From the NCBI GenBank assembly GCA_024405235.1, contig JAKSPA010000044.1:1-9599 (forward strand): a DNA stretch of 9,599 nt. The letters run 5' to 3'. How positions within the stretch are numbered: position 1 is the stretch's first letter; the number at the start of each line of letters is the position of its first letter. Under the pieces are notes generated by a model, which saw nothing but the letters and a program-made list of their open reading frames with translations, searched no databases and was not told where the DNA came from. Source of the stretch: Lentisphaeria bacterium. Its GTDB lineage: Bacteria; Verrucomicrobiota; Lentisphaeria; Oligosphaerales; Oligosphaeraceae. This document shows positions 1 through 6,734 of this stretch, in pieces. The translations under genes and the position numbers were made by a program.

Positions 1-274
1 TGGCAATTTTTTCATGCGTTTTTGGGCTCCCGCGGACGCGTTTTTGGACAAAATTCAGTGAACTCTCCGTTTAGGCCTTTTGGGAGGTATGTAAACTTAA
101 CTTGTCCCACATTTTTCACATTTTCCACATGGCAACTTAAGTATATAGTTCCCTTTTTAATGGTGATTTTTGGCTTCTTCCGACAGATTTTTCATGGAAA
201 AAGCGTAGAATTGCGAAAAGGCGATTGGAGCTGTTGTGTTCTCTTTTCTTTCGTTAAGTGTCAATGGCACTGCA

Positions 275-304
275 TTGACTTGCAAAATGGCGACATGCGA
301 TTAT
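275..304 (+). promoter_or_regulatory. Candidate sigma70-type promoter for the lspA operon
   Basis: TTGACT at 275-280 matches five of six bases of the -35 consensus. GATTAT at 299-304, after an 18-base spacer, matches four of six bases of the -10 consensus. Transcription would begin near 311, just before the palindrome and the lspA start, giving a very short leader. This is pattern matching only; the -10 element is weak. Confidence 0.25.
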
Positions 305-312
305 CTTAAGGC

Positions 313-326
313 AATTGCCGGCAATT
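313..326. promoter_or_regulatory. Perfect 14-bp palindrome abutting the lspA ATG
   Basis: AATTGCCGGCAATT reads the same on both strands and ends on the base before the ATG at 327. A perfect palindrome directly beside the start of the first gene of a run could be an operator for a dimeric regulator, or could fold over the ribosome entry site. The sequence shows the symmetry; the role is inference. Confidence 0.4.
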
Positions 327-887
327 ATGGTGCCAGGCGTTATCCGTCAAAGCAATCACTTGACTTTTCTTCCCCCCGTGAAGCATTTCCCCCTTTCTAA
401 GACCGCCCTTGTTGGCTGGCCAGGGCTGTGCGCCCTTGTGATTTTTCTTCTTGACCAATTCACGAAATTTCTCGTGTATCACAATTGGCCCACTCCAGGA
501 GAAAATGAAATCGTTTTGATTCCAAAGGTCCTTAAATTAGTGCACTGGAGGAATTTGGGTGCTGCATGGGGAATTCTTGCAGGGCGCCCGTGGCTTCTTG
601 GATTGCTTTCGTTGGCGGTTGCGCTTGCCATAATCCTCTACTGGAAGACGATTTCCGAAAAGGAGCCATTCTACGCCATTCCGTGCGGAATCCTGCTTGG
701 AGGCATTCTTGGCAATATGATCGACAGGCTCTTTTTCCCGCTTGGCGTAGTCGATTTCATACGATTCGAATACTGGCCTGCATTCAATGTCGCGGACAGT
801 GCGATTTCATGTTCGGTCGTTTTCATTATTTTCTACGAATTCTTCCGAACCAAACGCGCGGCTGGCGAAAAGGCGAAAAAAGGATGA
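327..887 (+). CDS. lspA: Lipoprotein signal peptidase (signal peptidase II)
   Basis: Inner-membrane aspartyl protease that removes the signal peptide from diacylglyceryl-modified prolipoproteins. With the ATG at 327 the product is 186 residues, slightly longer than the usual 150-170. Family motifs appear in order: LDQFTK in the first membrane segment (43-48), NLGAAWGIL (76-84), GGILGNMIDR (125-134, catalytic Asp 133), VVDFI, and FNVADS (153-158, catalytic Asp 157). Four hydrophobic segments are visible and the C-terminus is lysine-rich. The start is uncertain: a TTG at 315 lies inside a palindrome, and a GTG at 378 would give 169 residues starting about ten residues before the first membrane segment; none has a well-placed ribosome binding site. 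The stop is 4 bases before miaA. Function is secure, start is not. Confidence 0.95.
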   Translation: MVPGVIRQSNHLTFLPPVKHFPLSKTALVGWPGLCALVIFLLDQFTKFLVYHNWPTPGENEIVLIPKVLKLVHWRNLGAAWGILAGRPWLLGLLSLAVALAIILYWKTISEKEPFYAIPCGILLGGILGNMIDRLFFPLGVVDFIRFEYWPAFNVADSAISCSVVFIIFYEFFRTKRAAGEKAKKG

Positions 888-891
888 CGCC

Positions 892-1818
892 GTGAAAGAT
901 GCTCTGGTGATCATGGGGCCCACATGCTCTTGGAAGAGCGCTGTGGCTGCCAGACTGGCGCGGAAATTGGATGGCGAAGTCGTTTCGTTTGATTCGATGC
1001 AGGTTTACAAAGGTCTGCCAATCGGCACCGCTCAGCCTGGTCCGGATGAACTTTCGCTTGCTCCGCATCATCTCGTGGATTGTCTGGAAATCTCCGAAGT
1101 CTGGAATGTAAATCTCTTTGTGCCAAAGGCGCTTGAGGTTATTTCGGAAATCGCGTCGCGCGGCAGGACGGCTGTTTTGGCGGGCGGCACTGGCCTCTAT
1201 GCACGGGCGCTTGTCTATGGCTTCTCGTTGATGCCAAGCGATCCTGAAATTGCCGAAAGCCTTCGTGCCGAATCGGCAACGCCAGACGGCTGTGCACGGT
1301 TACGCGAAGAACTTGCCGCCGCTGGCGAAATTCCAGAGGACATCGCAAGAAATCCACGCCATCTCGCAAGAGCGGTGGAGGTCTTCAGAATCACTGGAAC
1401 GCCGCCATGGGAGCTTAAGAAGCGCAATGAGGAGCCTCAGAAAGGCTTTCGTCAATTCTGCATCCTGCCCGATTTGACGAAGCTTAAGGAACGCATTCGC
1501 AAACGCACAGATGCCATGCTTGAAAGAGGATGGATTCAGGAGTGCGAAAGAGCTCTTGAAAATGGTCTCGCCACTGCTCCGACTGCATGGCAGGCACTTG
1601 GATACAGAGATATCGCTCAGTGGCTTGAGAATGGTCGCGTCGGCGGTCTTGATGCCATCCGTGAAATTCTTTCGAATAGAACCATTCAATACGCCAGACG
1701 GCAGCTCACGTGGTTCAAACATCAGCATCCAGGCGCTGTACTCATCGATGTTCAGGATTTCTCTGGCGATGTGCCGCAACGAATTCTTGACGAAATACTT
1801 GTTCACTTAGAAAAATGA
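892..1818 (+). CDS. miaA: tRNA dimethylallyltransferase with altered Walker A motif
   Basis: Transfers a dimethylallyl group from dimethylallyl diphosphate to N6 of A37 in tRNAs that read codons starting with U. I chose GTG 892 (308 residues): AAGGA at 880-884 is well spaced before it and the P-loop then falls at the expected distance from the N-terminus. A longer frame from 787 would overlap most of the lspA 3' end. Motifs: GPTCSWKS (9-16), SFDSMQVY (32-39), PHHLVD (58-63), AGGTGLYARAL, RNPRHLARAVEVF, QALGYRDI and YARRQLTWF. One oddity is Trp 14 (TGG, 931-933), where the family has the invariant Walker A glycine before Lys-Ser; also WNVNLF replaces the usual YSVADF. All other landmarks are intact, so I call it a functional family member with a variant nucleotide loop. 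It overlaps coaE by four bases (ATGA). Confidence 0.94.
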   Translation: MKDALVIMGPTCSWKSAVAARLARKLDGEVVSFDSMQVYKGLPIGTAQPGPDELSLAPHHLVDCLEISEVWNVNLFVPKALEVISEIASRGRTAVLAGGTGLYARALVYGFSLMPSDPEIAESLRAESATPDGCARLREELAAAGEIPEDIARNPRHLARAVEVFRITGTPPWELKKRNEEPQKGFRQFCILPDLTKLKERIRKRTDAMLERGWIQECERALENGLATAPTAWQALGYRDIAQWLENGRVGGLDAIREILSNRTIQYARRQLTWFKHQHPGAVLIDVQDFSGDVPQRILDEILVHLEK

Positions 1819-2393
1819 TAGTCATAACAGGTGGAATCGGATGCGGAAAAAGCGCCGTCCTTGCGAATCTCCGCGAAATGGGAGCGCATTGCGCGGATGC
1901 TGACGACATCGCGCATGCTCTCTACGAGCCAGGCACTCCTGCAATTGCCGCCATCGCCGAACATTTCGGCAGGGAACTAATTCTTGAAGACGGCAGACTG
2001 AACCGTCCCGCCCTCGCCAAGATCGTCTTTGCGCAGCCAGAGGCACTGAAATGGCTTGACAATCTTCTTCATCCGCTGATTCGCGCCGAATTTGCGCGAC
2101 TTGAGGCGGAGGCCGCTCCAGAACCTCTCTTTGCCGCCATTCCGCTTTGGTATGAATCAGGCTGGGCAGTGCCTGGCACGAAAGTCATTGCGGTGTGGTG
2201 CACGCCGGAAATGCAATTGGAGAGACTGCGCAAGCGCGGTTGGGATGACGAAGAGATCAAACGCCGCCTTGCCTCTCAGATTTCCATGGATGAAAAACGC
2301 GACCGTGCCGATTATGTAATTGAGACCACGGGAACGCTTGAAGAACTCCGCGACAAATGCGGCAAAATGCTTTCAAAATTGACGTCACGTTAA
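1815..2393 (+). CDS. coaE: Dephospho-CoA kinase
   Basis: Catalyses the last step of coenzyme A synthesis, phosphorylating the 3'-hydroxyl of the ribose of dephospho-CoA with ATP, in the cytosol. The 192-residue length is typical. Visible motifs are the P-loop GGIGCGKS (6-13), the ADADDIAH segment (27-34) with the substrate-binding aspartates, LLHPLIR (84-90), IPLWYESG (109-116), RLASQIS (151-157) and ADYVIETTG (165-173). The start ATG overlaps the miaA stop as ATGA, suggesting translational coupling, and no Shine-Dalgarno sequence is seen. The next gene, rho, starts 9 bases after the stop; a coaE-rho neighbourhood is also known in Chlamydia. Confidence 0.95.
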   Translation: MIVITGGIGCGKSAVLANLREMGAHCADADDIAHALYEPGTPAIAAIAEHFGRELILEDGRLNRPALAKIVFAQPEALKWLDNLLHPLIRAEFARLEAEAAPEPLFAAIPLWYESGWAVPGTKVIAVWCTPEMQLERLRKRGWDDEEIKRRLASQISMDEKRDRADYVIETTGTLEELRDKCGKMLSKLTSR

Positions 2394-2402
2394 CAAGATC
2401 AA

Positions 2403-4244
2403 ATGATTATGCCTAAGAAAAAGAACGACGAGATGGAACGCTACACTTTCTCTCCCGACGATCCGGAACCAGACTACGATTCGACAGATGACGGCGCAGA
2501 GGCGGCAATCGTCGAGACAAGCGAACCAGTCGTCAATTCCTCCAAAGCCGAAGCAGTTCAGATGGACGAGAACTCTGAAAGCGCGCAGACAACGCCGCTT
2601 TTCAGCACGCTTATTCCCAATCTCGGAAGCGGCACTGGCTTGGTGACGCTCTCGAAGTCCTCTGGAACAATGCCTGCACCTATCACTCTGCCACCGCCGA
2701 AGCGCGCGACTCCGAAGGCGGAGAAGATCAACCTTCCCGCTGAGACTGCAAAACAGTTCCAGCGCGGAAATTCCGATTCATCGCAGCAGTCGTCCAACGG
2801 CAAGAAAGGCGGTCAGAAGAATCAGAAGTCCCAGAAGAACTCGCGTTCCGTCAAAGACGAAGGCGCGGTTCTGGCTGCATACGAAGGAGAGTTCGACGAT
2901 GAGGATATCGCGCCTGCGTATATCGACATGGTGGCGGAGAAGGTCACGACGCGTCCGCGCCTGAATCGTCCGCATCTTCTGGATACCGATGTCGCGATTC
3001 TCACCGAAATCGGAAAGGAACTCGGAATTTCGCTGGAGGACGATGTCACAAAGGGCGCCATGGTCAAGCAGATCAGCGCCGCGAACGACGAACGCGATTT
3101 CTCTGAAGAGCAGACAATCTACGGTGAAGGCGTTCTGGAGATCTCCAGAGATGGCTATGGACATCTGCGTGCGGCGGACTTGAATTATCAGGAATCCAAC
3201 CAGGACATCTATCTGACGCCAGTTTACATAAAACGCTATGGCCTGCGCGTCGGCGACTGCGTGCTTGGAACCATAAAGCGCACCAATGCAAACGATCCAC
3301 GAAGCGCTCTCGTCAAGATTCTCGCAATCAACGGCATAGCGCCTTCTCAACGCCGCGGCCTGCATGCGTTCGAGACGCTCACGCCTTTCTATCCGACTCA
3401 ACGCCTCCTTATGGAGCACGGAAAGGAGGAACTCAGCATGCGCGTCGTCGATCTGGTCACGCCAGTCGGCCGCGGACAGCGCGGACTTATCGTCGCACAG
3501 CCGCGAACCGGAAAGACAATCGTCCTGCAAAAACTCGCGAATTCGATTCTGGCGAACAATGCGGACGTGACGCTTATCGTCATGTTGGTTGACGAACGCC
3601 CCGAAGAGGTCACGGACATGCGTCGTCTCGTGGATGCCGAAGTCGTGGCCTCCACCTTCGACGAACCCGCCGAACACCATGCGGCACTCTGCGACATCGT
3701 CTCCGAACGTGCGAAGCGTCTTGTCGAAAACGGCAAGCACGTGGTCATTCTGCTGGATTCGATCACACGACTCGCGCGTGCATACAACACTCTCGCGCCG
3801 AAATCCGCAAGCATCCTCTCCGGCGGTCTTTCCGTGAATGCGCTGTACAAGCCGAAGCGCTTCTTCGGTTCGGCACGAAACATCGAGGGCGGAGGAAGCC
3901 TCACGATTCTTGCGACAGCGCTCATCGACACGGGCAGCCGCATGGACGAACTCATCTTCGAAGAGTTCAAGGGCACTGGCAACATGGAGCTGCATCTTGA
4001 CCGCAGCCTCGCGGACCGTCGTATCTTCCCTGCAATCGACATCACGAAATCCGGAACGCGCCGCGAAGAGCTTCTCATGCCAGATCAGCGCGAACTGGAG
4101 GTCATGTGGAAGATCAGAAAGAGCCTCTGCGCCTGTCAGGATCCCGCAACCGCCATGGAAAAACTGCTTGTCAATCTCAAAAAATTCGACAATAATCTCA
4201 CTTTCCTTGTAGATACAATGAACAAACTGCAAAAAGAAGAGTGA
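2403..4244 (+). CDS. rho: Transcription termination factor Rho with long disordered N-terminal extension
   Basis: Hexameric RNA-dependent ATPase/translocase that ends transcription by pulling nascent RNA from RNA polymerase. At 613 residues it is about 190 longer than E. coli Rho. Residues 1-185 are an added low-complexity region: acidic to about 60, Pro/Ser/Thr-rich to about 110, then a Gln/Lys/Ser/Gly-rich basic part (120-151). The Rho N-terminal helical domain is near 190-225, and the cold-shock-like primary RNA-binding domain at about 240-310 (EGVLEISRDGYGHLR). The ATPase core has Walker A AQPRTGKT (365-372), VDERPEEV (396-403), Walker B VVILLDS (447-453), the Q-loop near 475-493, the R-loop around 505-530 and the arginine of DRRIFPAID (about Arg 540). 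ATG 2403 and ATG 2409 are both possible starts; neither has a Shine-Dalgarno sequence. Extended disordered Rho N-termini are known in Bacteroides and Clostridium. Confidence 0.97.
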   Translation: MIMPKKKNDEMERYTFSPDDPEPDYDSTDDGAEAAIVETSEPVVNSSKAEAVQMDENSESAQTTPLFSTLIPNLGSGTGLVTLSKSSGTMPAPITLPPPKRATPKAEKINLPAETAKQFQRGNSDSSQQSSNGKKGGQKNQKSQKNSRSVKDEGAVLAAYEGEFDDEDIAPAYIDMVAEKVTTRPRLNRPHLLDTDVAILTEIGKELGISLEDDVTKGAMVKQISAANDERDFSEEQTIYGEGVLEISRDGYGHLRAADLNYQESNQDIYLTPVYIKRYGLRVGDCVLGTIKRTNANDPRSALVKILAINGIAPSQRRGLHAFETLTPFYPTQRLLMEHGKEELSMRVVDLVTPVGRGQRGLIVAQPRTGKTIVLQKLANSILANNADVTLIVMLVDERPEEVTDMRRLVDAEVVASTFDEPAEHHAALCDIVSERAKRLVENGKHVVILLDSITRLARAYNTLAPKSASILSGGLSVNALYKPKRFFGSARNIEGGGSLTILATALIDTGSRMDELIFEEFKGTGNMELHLDRSLADRRIFPAIDITKSGTRREELLMPDQRELEVMWKIRKSLCACQDPATAMEKLLVNLKKFDNNLTFLVDTMNKLQKEE

Positions 4245-4266
4245 TTTGAAACAACTTTTTCCCGAC

Positions 4267-4285
4267 GTGCGTATAAATTACGCGC
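4267..4285. promoter_or_regulatory. Inverted repeat around a TATAAAT box after rho
   Basis: GCGTA (4269-4273) and TACGC (4279-4283) are perfect inverted arms around TAAAT, and the stem extends to 4267-4285 with one G-T pair. The centre, TATAAAT (4272-4278), resembles a -10 box. The nearest -35-like element, TTGAAA at 4246-4251, is 20 bases upstream, longer than ideal. It could be a promoter for the zinc-ribbon gene with an overlapping operator, or a small hairpin. Only the symmetry is certain. Confidence 0.3.
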
Positions 4286-4316
4286 CATGACGATTCTAAA
4301 ATCAAATAGTGGCCAT

Positions 4317-4343
4317 GGTCTTCATGGAAAATGCATGAAGACT
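4317..4343 (+). promoter_or_regulatory. Strong hairpin in the leader of the zinc-ribbon gene
   Basis: GTCTTCATG (4318-4326) and CATGAAGAC (4334-4342) are perfect 9-base inverted arms with a 7-base loop, and a G-T pair extends the stem to 4317/4343. No T-run follows, so it is not a standard intrinsic terminator. It lies about 20 bases before the AGGAG ribosome binding site, so it may act in the 5' untranslated RNA of the next gene or protect the 3' end of the rho transcript. Confidence 0.45.
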
Positions 4344-4363
4344 CAATCATACACAATAAACAT

Positions 4364-4368
4364 AGGAG
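4364..4368 (+). promoter_or_regulatory. Shine-Dalgarno sequence of the zinc-ribbon gene
   Basis: AGGAG lies 9 bases before the ATG at 4378. It is one of only two clear ribosome binding sites in the window (the other is before miaA), which fixes the start of this otherwise unrecognised small gene and supports its being translated. Confidence 0.7.
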
Positions 4369-4377
4369 TAAACAACT

Positions 4378-4749
4378 ATGCCAGGTGAAACAATCAAATG
4401 CCCACATTGCGAATGCAAAGTCAAAATCTCAGACGTGGAGAACGAAGACGGCATTTGCCCAGAGTGCGGCAGGCCGGTGATGGCTTCCTCGCTTCAGAAT
4501 GATTTCGACAATGATCTAGACGAAGAAGAATACGATGTCATGGATGGCGAGTATTCCAGCGATGAAGACGATTGGAATGCCGATGACGACGGGGAGGAAC
4601 AGCCCGATATCCTTGATGAATTGAACGACGATTTGGACGACATCGACGAAGATGGCGCACCTGTGAAGCGCCGCCACTCTTCCGGCATGGGCTTCCGCGC
4701 TCCGAAATCAAGCCCCTCTCCGAGCGCCAAACGCGGCAAGAAAAAGTAA
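4378..4749 (+). CDS. Small zinc-ribbon protein with acidic middle and basic tail, unknown function
   Basis: A 123-residue protein I cannot assign to a named family. Residues 8-30 hold two paired-cysteine knuckles, CPHC (8-11) and CPEC (27-30), a probable zinc ribbon; Cys 13 is an extra cysteine. Residues 42-93 are extremely acidic (runs of Asp/Glu such as DDWNADDDGEE), and residues 97-123 are basic and Ser/Pro-rich, ending AKRGKKK. There is no signal peptide or membrane segment, so it is probably cytosolic. The layout of zinc ribbon then acidic tract recalls the FYDLN-acid (TIGR02300) proteins, but the FYDLN signature is missing. It lies between rho and parE, 14 bases before parE, hinting at a nucleic-acid or RNA polymerase related role; that is inference. 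The good Shine-Dalgarno sequence supports it as a real gene. Confidence 0.85.
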   Translation: MPGETIKCPHCECKVKISDVENEDGICPECGRPVMASSLQNDFDNDLDEEEYDVMDGEYSSDEDDWNADDDGEEQPDILDELNDDLDDIDEDGAPVKRRHSSGMGFRAPKSSPSPSAKRGKKK

Positions 4750-4763
4750 TTTGACATTGATTC

Positions 4764-6674
4764 ATGGCTGAAGACGAAGCGACAATTTTTTCCGAAAGCG
4801 AAGCCGCATCCAGCATATCCAATGCCTCCGTCGATTACAGTTCGGAGGCAATTCGCAGTCTGGATACCGTCGATCACATGCGCCAGCGCCCTGGAATGTA
4901 CATCGGCGCGTTGGGCAATGGCGACCACACGGAAGATGGAATCTATGTCCTCTTCAAGGAGGTCGTAGATAACTCGATCGACGAATACATCATGGGCGCT
5001 GGACGGCGCGTGCTGGTTACTTTGGCGCCTGACAAGACTGTGACGGTGCGCGATTTCGGACGTGGAATCCCGCTGGAAAAATTGCGCGATTGCGTCTCAA
5101 AAATCAATACGGGCGGCAAATTCGCCAAGGGAGAGGATGGTCAGCCGAAGGTCTTTTCCGCTTCGATCGGCATGAACGGCGTCGGTCTTAAGGCGGTCAA
5201 TTTCCTTTCGGAAAGTTTCGTTGCCACCAGTTGCCGTGACGGAAAGTTCGCCCGCGTCTTTTTCAAGGAGGGCAAATTCGTAAAGGACGAAAACGGCGCC
5301 ACGGAGGAACCAAACGGCACCACGATTCAATTCCTGCCGTCGACGCAGGTTTTCGGCGAATTCCATTTCGAGAAGAAATTTCTTGAAAAGCGCCTTCAGC
5401 ACTATGCATGGCTGAACGCGGGACTCTCGCTTGAATTGAACGGACAGAAGTTCTTCTCCAGACGTGGATTGCTCGACCTTCTTGAAAGCAAGATGGAGTC
5501 GGATGCACTTTACGACATCATCCACTACAGGACTGAAAATCTGGAGTTCGCATTCTGCCACACCAATTCTGCCAACGAAAACTACTATTCCTTCGCCAAT
5601 ACGCAATTCACCAACGATGGCGGTACGCATCTCGCCGCTTTCAAGGAGGGCGTTGTAAAGGGAGTGAACGAACTGGCTCCAAAAGACAAGCAATATGAGG
5701 CGGAGGACATCCGCGCAGGACTTTTCGGCGCAATCGCGCTGAAGCTCAAGGAGCCTGTATTTGAATCTCAGACAAAGCATAAGCTGTACAATCCTGAAAT
5801 CCGTGCTTCCGTCGTTGCGGAAGTCAAGGCCGCGATCGTCCAGTTCCTTTTCAAGCATCCAGACATCAAGACGGTGATTTTTGAGAAACTCGACAAAAAC
5901 GAGAATCTCCGCAAACAGATTCAGAACATCCGCAAAGGCGCAAAGGAGATGGCGGCGAAAACGTCTCTGAAGATTCAGAAATTGCGCGATTGCAAGTTCC
6001 ATCTGAACGAAATAGATTCCAAACGCAAGCCTGAGGAGAAGGCCTTCTGCCAGAATTCTATGATATTCCTGACCGAGGGTGATTCCGCAGCGGGTTCCGT
6101 CGTGCAGAATCGCGATGCGCAGCACCAGGCGGTATTCGCCTTGCGCGGAAAGGTATTCAATTGCGTAAATGCTTCCCGCGAAGTGTTATATACGCATGAG
6201 GAACTGTATGGCGTCATGAGAGCGCTTGGAACCGAAGACAACATCGAGAATCTCCGATATGCCAAAGTCGTCATCGCAACCGATGCCGATCCAGACGGCT
6301 ACCACATTCGCGATCTGCTTATCGTTTTCTTCCTGCGATTCTTCCCGCAATTGCTTTCCGCAGAGCATCTATACATTCTGGATACACCGCTTTTCAGGGT
6401 AAGAAGCAAGTCACATAAACCAATCTACTGCTATTCGGAACAGGAACGCGACGATGCCATCAAGAAAATCGGCAGCGGCGCGGAGACCACGCGATTCAAA
6501 GGACTAGGTGAAATCAGCCCCAATGAATTCGGTCAGTTCATCAAGGGAAACGACATACGTCTTCAGTTGGTGACGGTCGAGAACGCAAGAAAACTGGATA
6601 GCTTTGTGAACTTCCTTATGGGACCGCAGAATACTCCTACGCGCCGCGATTATATTCTGCAGCGTTTGATGTAA
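4764..6674 (+). CDS. parE: DNA topoisomerase IV subunit B (ParE/GyrB family)
   Basis: ATPase subunit of a type IIA topoisomerase, driving strand passage for decatenation or relaxation with a ParC/GyrA partner. The 636 residues match ParE and Bacteroidetes/Chlamydia-type subunits without the insert of proteobacterial GyrB. The GHKL ATPase domain shows RPGMYIG (42-48), EVVDNSIDE (66-74), DFGRGIP (97-103; the more usual form is DNGRGIP) and GMNGVGLKAVN (136-146). The transducer domain has the QTK loop (336-338). The TOPRIM domain has TEGDSAAGS (437-445) and TDADPDG (506-512), holding the metal-binding acids, then YILDTPLFRVR (537-547) and FKGLGEISPNEF (578-589). About 25 residues of Ser/Glu-rich leader precede the domain. 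No Shine-Dalgarno sequence is visible. The next gene is a convergent transposase, so no parC follows here. ParE rather than GyrB is judged from motif style; a second GyrB copy is the alternative name. Confidence 0.93.
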   Translation: MAEDEATIFSESEAASSISNASVDYSSEAIRSLDTVDHMRQRPGMYIGALGNGDHTEDGIYVLFKEVVDNSIDEYIMGAGRRVLVTLAPDKTVTVRDFGRGIPLEKLRDCVSKINTGGKFAKGEDGQPKVFSASIGMNGVGLKAVNFLSESFVATSCRDGKFARVFFKEGKFVKDENGATEEPNGTTIQFLPSTQVFGEFHFEKKFLEKRLQHYAWLNAGLSLELNGQKFFSRRGLLDLLESKMESDALYDIIHYRTENLEFAFCHTNSANENYYSFANTQFTNDGGTHLAAFKEGVVKGVNELAPKDKQYEAEDIRAGLFGAIALKLKEPVFESQTKHKLYNPEIRASVVAEVKAAIVQFLFKHPDIKTVIFEKLDKNENLRKQIQNIRKGAKEMAAKTSLKIQKLRDCKFHLNEIDSKRKPEEKAFCQNSMIFLTEGDSAAGSVVQNRDAQHQAVFALRGKVFNCVNASREVLYTHEELYGVMRALGTEDNIENLRYAKVVIATDADPDGYHIRDLLIVFFLRFFPQLLSAEHLYILDTPLFRVRSKSHKPIYCYSEQERDDAIKKIGSGAETTRFKGLGEISPNEFGQFIKGNDIRLQLVTVENARKLDSFVNFLMGPQNTPTRRDYILQRLM

Positions 6675-6685
6675 AGACGCATCAT

Positions 6686-6724
6686 GCGGTCCCTCAATAA
6701 CTTAAATGTTGAACGAGGGATCGC
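6686..6724. terminator. Inverted repeat between convergent parE and transposase genes
   Basis: GCGGTCCCTC (6686-6695) pairs with GAGGGATCGC (6715-6724), a 10-bp stem with one G-T pair and a 19-base loop. It lies 11 bases after the parE stop and 10 bases beyond the transposase stop on the other strand, the normal place for a bidirectional terminator. Neither side has a long T-run, so it may instead stabilise 3' ends or depend on Rho. It could also be an end structure of the mobile unit. Confidence 0.5.
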
Positions 6725-6734
6725 AGGTTATTGT

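Larger units (their letters stand above)
1..326. other. AT-rich non-coding region upstream of lspA
   Basis: I find no convincing gene here. An open frame from 22 to 309 exists, but its product has no recognisable domain and biased, low-complexity composition. The stretch holds T-rich runs, a pair of short direct repeats (GCGTTTTTGG at 16-25 and 38-47), a small inverted repeat TTTTTC/GAAAAA at 188-202 and a candidate promoter and palindrome close to lspA, listed separately. It is clearly more AT-rich than the genes after it, as expected of an intergenic control region. Confidence 0.6.

Noticed and set aside
13..23. CATGCGTTTTT shared with the repeat at 7565-7575
   Set aside because: An 11-base T-rich match without the hairpins or tag; probably chance.
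22..309. 95-residue open frame before lspA
   Set aside because: No domain, no ribosome binding site, odd composition and placement in the AT-rich control region; likely chance.
787..891. 35-residue N-terminal extension of MiaA
   Set aside because: It overlaps the conserved end of lspA in another frame and lacks homology; GTG 892 has a good ribosome site and the correct P-loop position.
2778..4232. 484-residue open frame antisense to rho
   Set aside because: Shadow frame caused by codon bias of rho; the forward product is an unmistakable Rho.
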